Shown piece after piece: positions 46,015-49,376 of a DNA stretch of 49,376 nt. The notes beneath the pieces were generated by a model. It was not told where the DNA came from. It worked only from the letters and a program-made list of their open reading frames with translations, and ran no database searches. Position 1 is the first letter of the stretch; the number at the start of each line of letters is the position of its first letter. Both the position numbers and the translations under genes were made by a program. The DNA is from Marinilabiliales bacterium (lineage in GTDB: Bacteria > Bacteroidota > Bacteroidia > Bacteroidales > F082). The stretch spans positions 1-49,376 of the forward strand of contig PKTA01000094.1 of assembly GCA_002869365.1 (NCBI GenBank), in the 5' to 3' direction.

Positions 46015-46941
46015 ATGTCAGAAAATTATTTTGATTCAATAATAATTGGTGGTGGAGCTGCAGGCTTAACAGCCGGAATATATTTGGCAAGAGGAAAAGC
46101 CACTGTACTAATACTAGATACAGGCACCATTGGAGGCCAAATGATACTTACCCATCAAATTGCCAATTATCCGGGAGTTGAGGAAATATCAGGCTATCAA
46201 CTCTCCTCTACGATGAGAAAACAGGCTGCATCTTTTGGATGTGAAATAAAATCCAATGTTAAAATCCAGAATCTGCTATTTAAGGATGATTTAAAGGAAG
46301 TTACACTAAATAATGGCTCTAAATTCACTGCGAAAACAATTATTATTGCTACGGGTGGAAGATCCAGAATGCTGAAGGTTCCCGGCGAAACAAAATTCAA
46401 AGGAAGAGGTATTTCGTATTGTGCTACCTGCGATGGAGACTTTTTCCAGGATAAAGAAATTATTGTTGTAGGAGGTGGCAATTCTGCAATGGAGGAAGCA
46501 GTTTCTCTTACAAAGTACGCCAGTAAAGTAACAATTTTACATGAATTTGATCATTTCCAGGCATTTGAACATGCTGTTGAAGAAGCCAAAGCAAATCCTA
46601 AAATCGATTTTATCATGGAATCGCATATAACGGAATTTATTGGTGATGAAAAACTAGAAGCAGTAAAGTATGAGAATTTAAAAACTCACGAAATAAAAAC
46701 TAAAAATATTGATGGTGTATTTATTTTCATAGGCTATGAGCCGAATACAGAAATGCTTGCGGATACAGGAATAGAAATGACAAAATGGAATGAAGTTGTT
46801 ACCAACGAAATGATGGAAACAAATATAAAAGGTGTATATGCAGCCGGTGACTTACGTCAGAAAAGGGTGCGGCAGGTTACCACTGCCGTTGCAGACGGTA
46901 CAATTGCAGCAGTGGATGCACTGAATATAATACACAAATAA
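46015..46941 (+). CDS. Thioredoxin reductase-like flavoprotein lacking the NADPH-phosphate motif
   Basis: A 308-residue low-molecular-weight thioredoxin reductase-like protein. The FAD motif is IIIGGGAAGLTAGIYLARG, the redox site is CATC (Cys136, Cys139) in SYCATCDGDFF, and the C-terminal FAD contact is GVYAAGDLRQKRVRQVTTAVADG. The second dinucleotide motif GGGNSAMEEA is kept. But the residues that grip the NADPH 2'-phosphate in E. coli TrxB (HRRxxxR) read HEFDHFQ here (176-182), so both Arg of HRR and the later Arg are lost. NADH, or another donor such as ferredoxin, is therefore more likely than NADPH. Its substrate is probably the upstream atypical thioredoxin. Confidence 0.9.
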   Translation: MSENYFDSIIIGGGAAGLTAGIYLARGKATVLILDTGTIGGQMILTHQIANYPGVEEISGYQLSSTMRKQAASFGCEIKSNVKIQNLLFKDDLKEVTLNNGSKFTAKTIIIATGGRSRMLKVPGETKFKGRGISYCATCDGDFFQDKEIIVVGGGNSAMEEAVSLTKYASKVTILHEFDHFQAFEHAVEEAKANPKIDFIMESHITEFIGDEKLEAVKYENLKTHEIKTKNIDGVFIFIGYEPNTEMLADTGIEMTKWNEVVTNEMMETNIKGVYAAGDLRQKRVRQVTTAVADGTIAAVDALNIIHK

Positions 46942-46971
46942 AATCTCAATCGGTATAAAAAATGATTTTTT

Positions 46972-46999
46972 AGGGCGGAGTTTTACTTCGCCTTTTTTT
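46972..46999 (+). terminator. Intrinsic terminator after the Trx/TrxR pair
   Basis: An 8-bp stem (agggcgga / ttcgcctt, two G-T pairs) with a 7-base loop is followed by a T-run. It lies 31 bases after the reductase stop. It is the first element in the 402-base gap before the TonB receptor; the rest of that gap is the FMN riboswitch and its downstream platform. Confidence 0.8.
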
Positions 47000-47099
47000 A
47001 TGCTTTATTTGTACTAACTATAAATTAGCCTGCTACACAAAAAAACTCACTTTTCATTATCGATTTATCCAACAAAAAGATTCATTTTTGCCGCTTGAA

Positions 47100-47222
47100 T
47101 TTCTTCGGGGCAGGGTGTAATTCCCTACCGGCGGTGATAGTCCGCGACTCCTGACGATAAATGTCAGGATTGATTCTGTGAAACTCAGAAGCCGACAGTT
47201 AAAGTCTGGATGGTAGAAGAAA
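47100..47222 (+). promoter_or_regulatory. FMN riboswitch (RFN element)
   Basis: The conserved RFN blocks are present in order: ttcggggcagggt, ttccctaccggcggtgatag, tccgcga, a variable hairpin (cctgac...gtcagg, 47150-47168), tgattctgtgaaactca, gccgacagtt, agtctggatgg and the closing gaagaa. P1 pairs ttcttc (47101-47106) with gaagaa (47216-47221). It senses FMN, and usually turns downstream flavin synthesis or transport genes off when FMN is plentiful. About 120 bases separate it from the TonB receptor start. Gene synthesis enzymes (rib) are not next to it, so a transport role is indicated. Confidence 0.96.
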
Positions 47223-47343
47223 TAAATATATTGTGATGATTTCCATTTGGTGATATGTCTTGCTTTAGCGCTGGCAGGGTATATTTTCATCGTGGTATTT
47301 TTATTAAGCCCCGTGATTTGTTTAATTTAAATATCGATAAACG

Positions 47344-49376
47344 ATGAAAATAAAAATTAAATTACTGATCGGATTAATAATCATAACAACAAGTAGTTAT
47401 GCACAGTTTGCCATTAAGGGTAAACTAATCGACACCCAAACAAAACTTCCCGTTCAAAATGTTAATATCAACATCGACGGACAATCGGAAGGTAGTACTT
47501 CAGCAAAAGATGGTACATTTATATTTACAACTCAGGAGAGTAATGTTTTTATAAATTTCTCTGCCATTGGATATAAAAAGAAGCAAATTCACCTACAAAG
47601 CATTAAAAGAGATATTTCGCTAGGAGAAATTTTATTGGAGGCTCAGCCCTACTCCCTGGATGAAATAACCATTAATGCCGGATTGCGAAATGACGAGGAG
47701 TTGCCAATTACCATTTCAACTGTTAACGCCAGGGTTATCGAAAACAACCTCAGCAACAGACCTTTACCTCTTATTACTCAAACCATTCCCGGCGTGTTTA
47801 GCGTAAGAGATGGTGGCGGAAGCGGAGATGCAAAACTTAGTATCCGCGGTTTCCAGCAGGAAAGTGTTAGTTTACTTCTTAACGGTATTCCCATTAATGG
47901 GGAAGAAAATGGTTTAGTATACTGGAGTAACTGGCTGGGGTTAAGTAATTCCGCTGCCGAAATACAAATTCAAAAAGGTCCGGGACTTGCCAATGCATCA
48001 GTTAATTCAATAGGAGGAAGTATTAATATTATTACTCAGAATGCTGAAAAAGAAAAAAGCGGCTCCATTGGATTAACTTTAAGTGATTATGGCAATATCA
48101 ACACAACAGTAAGCCTCAACAGCGGTTTATTAAACAATGGATGGAACACTTCATTGATGCTTGGTTTTGGGAGAGGTCCCGGTTATGTTGATGCCACTTA
48201 TGTAAAATCGTGGTCGTATTTTTTTACCGCCTCTAAACAGTTTAACAATAAGCATAAAATCAGCATTACTTTAATAGGAGCACCTCAAATTCATGGTCAA
48301 AGAACCATAAAACTTTCTCAGGAAGAAGTAGATAAAAATGGCATAAAATTCAATAAAGACTGGGGCGGATTAAATGGAAGAATGAAAAATGCTTCTGAGA
48401 ATTTTTATCACAAACCGTTTTTAAACATCAACCACGAATATAAGATCGACAATAAAAACATCCTCTCAACTTCAGCATATATTGCTTTAGGAACAGGTGG
48501 CGGCCGATGGTCGGAAAGTTTTAACTATGCACCATCAATATTCTCATACAGAAATAGTTCCGGACAACTGGATTGGGATGCAGTTTATGATAATAATGCA
48601 AATCATGGAGGAAGTTATACTCTTGAAAATGGAGAAACTGTAAGTGGGTATTCATTGAATGCTCAAACAAGTTATTTGGCTAGTCACGTCCAAACAGGCT
48701 TGATAGTTAATTTCGAGCATCAGATAAATTCATCACTTAAATTCCAGTCGGGAATACATTACAGATATTTTAATTCCTTTTTAAGGGAAGAAATTAATGA
48801 TTTGATGGGTGGTAATTTCTTTATTGAAGATTACTCATGGTCGCTGGCAGGAGTTGCAGGAAGAAACCAAATAAAAACTGTTGGCGATATTATAAGAGTT
48901 GACAATAATTCCATAATAAATTTCGCTAATGCCTATGCACAACTACTTCTCGACAACAAAAAGTTCAATGCTCATGTTTCGGTAAATGCCAATAATAACT
49001 GGTATAAGCGAGTCGATAGATTTAATTATATAGATAACACTGAAAGTGAAGGGGTTTCCATACCAGGTGTTAATCTCCGTACAGGAATTTTATATAAGTT
49101 AAATAAAAGTAATTCGCTATTTGTTAATGGAGCTTATATATCAAGGGCACCTTATTTTAAGTTTGTATTTGGAAACTATACTAATGTAGTCGTAAAAGAT
49201 CTTGAGAACGAAAAGGTTAAAACTCTGGAAGCAGGATATGAACTAAAGTGGCGTTTGGTAAATGCCAAACTAAGCGCATATTATATCAGCCGCCAGAATG
49301 TTTCTTTGCTTTCCAACGAATATGTTCAGTTAGAAGATAACTCGCAAACCAGAGCAATGATTAACGGTCTTGATGC
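47344..49376 (+). CDS. TonB-dependent outer-membrane receptor, predicted flavin transporter (3' end missing)
   Basis: The frame is open from ATG 47344 to the window end, about 677 residues seen. A signal peptide is followed by QFAIKGKLIDTQTKLPVQNVN (CarboxypepD_reg-like domain, about residues 24-105). The plug domain follows (LPLITQTIPGVFSVRDGGGS, IRGFQQESVSLLLNGIPING, then IQIQKGPGLANASVNSIGGS INIIT), then the start of a 22-strand barrel. It follows the FMN riboswitch, so outer-membrane uptake of riboflavin or FMN is the natural inference. The barrel's end and its neighbours are beyond the window, and no inner-membrane partner can be checked. Confidence 0.93.
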   Translation, partial: MKIKIKLLIGLIIITTSSYAQFAIKGKLIDTQTKLPVQNVNINIDGQSEGSTSAKDGTFIFTTQESNVFINFSAIGYKKKQIHLQSIKRDISLGEILLEAQPYSLDEITINAGLRNDEELPITISTVNARVIENNLSNRPLPLITQTIPGVFSVRDGGGSGDAKLSIRGFQQESVSLLLNGIPINGEENGLVYWSNWLGLSNSAAEIQIQKGPGLANASVNSIGGSINIITQNAEKEKSGSIGLTLSDYGNINTTVSLNSGLLNNGWNTSLMLGFGRGPGYVDATYVKSWSYFFTASKQFNNKHKISITLIGAPQIHGQRTIKLSQEEVDKNGIKFNKDWGGLNGRMKNASENFYHKPFLNINHEYKIDNKNILSTSAYIALGTGGGRWSESFNYAPSIFSYRNSSGQLDWDAVYDNNANHGGSYTLENGETVSGYSLNAQTSYLASHVQTGLIVNFEHQINSSLKFQSGIHYRYFNSFLREEINDLMGGNFFIEDYSWSLAGVAGRNQIKTVGDIIRVDNNSIINFANAYAQLLLDNKKFNAHVSVNANNNWYKRVDRFNYIDNTESEGVSIPGVNLRTGILYKLNKSNSLFVNGAYISRAPYFKFVFGNYTNVVVKDLENEKVKTLEAGYELKWRLVNAKLSAYYISRQNVSLLSNEYVQLEDNSQTRAMINGLD

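Overview
The window is an AT-rich chromosomal segment from a member of the Bacteroidota, probably an anaerobic or facultatively anaerobic Bacteroidia-type organism. The evidence is a secreted C10 protease ending in a type IX secretion (T9SS) sorting domain, a SusC-like TonB receptor with a CarboxypepD_reg-like N-terminus, Bacteroidota-style -7 promoter boxes (TAnnTTTG) ahead of many genes, few Shine-Dalgarno sequences, and RpoB/RpoC of Bacteroidota type. A glycyl radical enzyme with its activase points to anaerobic metabolism. Nothing here fixes the genus.

Region 1 (1-12.98 kb) is the core transcription/translation operon: tuf (5' end missing), tRNA-Trp(CCA), secE, nusG, rplK, rplA, rplJ, rplL, rpoB (TTG start), rpoC, a strong terminator and a DUF3467 gene. 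Region 2 (13-26 kb) holds, on the minus strand, an alpha/beta hydrolase, a tricorn-type protease, an AddA-like helicase-nuclease and a TamB-like giant protein. The divergent tsaD directly abuts tamB with no base between them. Region 3 (26-29 kb) has a short heptamer repeat, an MbnP/MbnH-like lipoprotein pair (a predicted copper-binding protein and its MauG-like diheme partner), and a secreted protein built of four exactly spaced 32-residue repeats. Region 4 (29-38 kb) has pta with a terminator-like leader hairpin, a secreted S37-type peptidase fused to a VOC domain, a HypD-like glycyl radical enzyme and activase behind a possible three-way-junction leader RNA, and hutI. Region 5 (38-47 kb) has the T9SS C10 protease, a lone transposase-type zinc-ribbon protein, two tandem thioredoxins (one a lipoprotein), WbqC, PgpH, an NlpC/P60 peptidase, and an atypical thioredoxin/flavin reductase pair. 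Region 6 (47-49.4 kb) is an FMN riboswitch followed by a TonB-dependent receptor that runs off the window.

Several genes fit a protein- and amino-acid-degrading lifestyle: secreted C10 and S37 proteases, a tricorn-like peptidase, a HypD-like dehydratase (hydroxyproline is abundant in collagen), imidazolonepropionase of histidine degradation, and Pta for making ATP from acetyl-CoA. Thiol redox is prominent: three thioredoxin-fold genes and a reductase that lacks the usual NADPH phosphate-binding motif. The observations most worth following are that Trx/TrxR pair, the riboswitch-controlled receptor (a predicted outer-membrane flavin transporter), the MbnP/MbnH-like pair, the peptidase-VOC fusion, the 32-residue repeat protein and the leader RNA of the glycyl radical operon. 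All functional statements rest on reading the sequence and remembered family features; no searches or folding programs were run.
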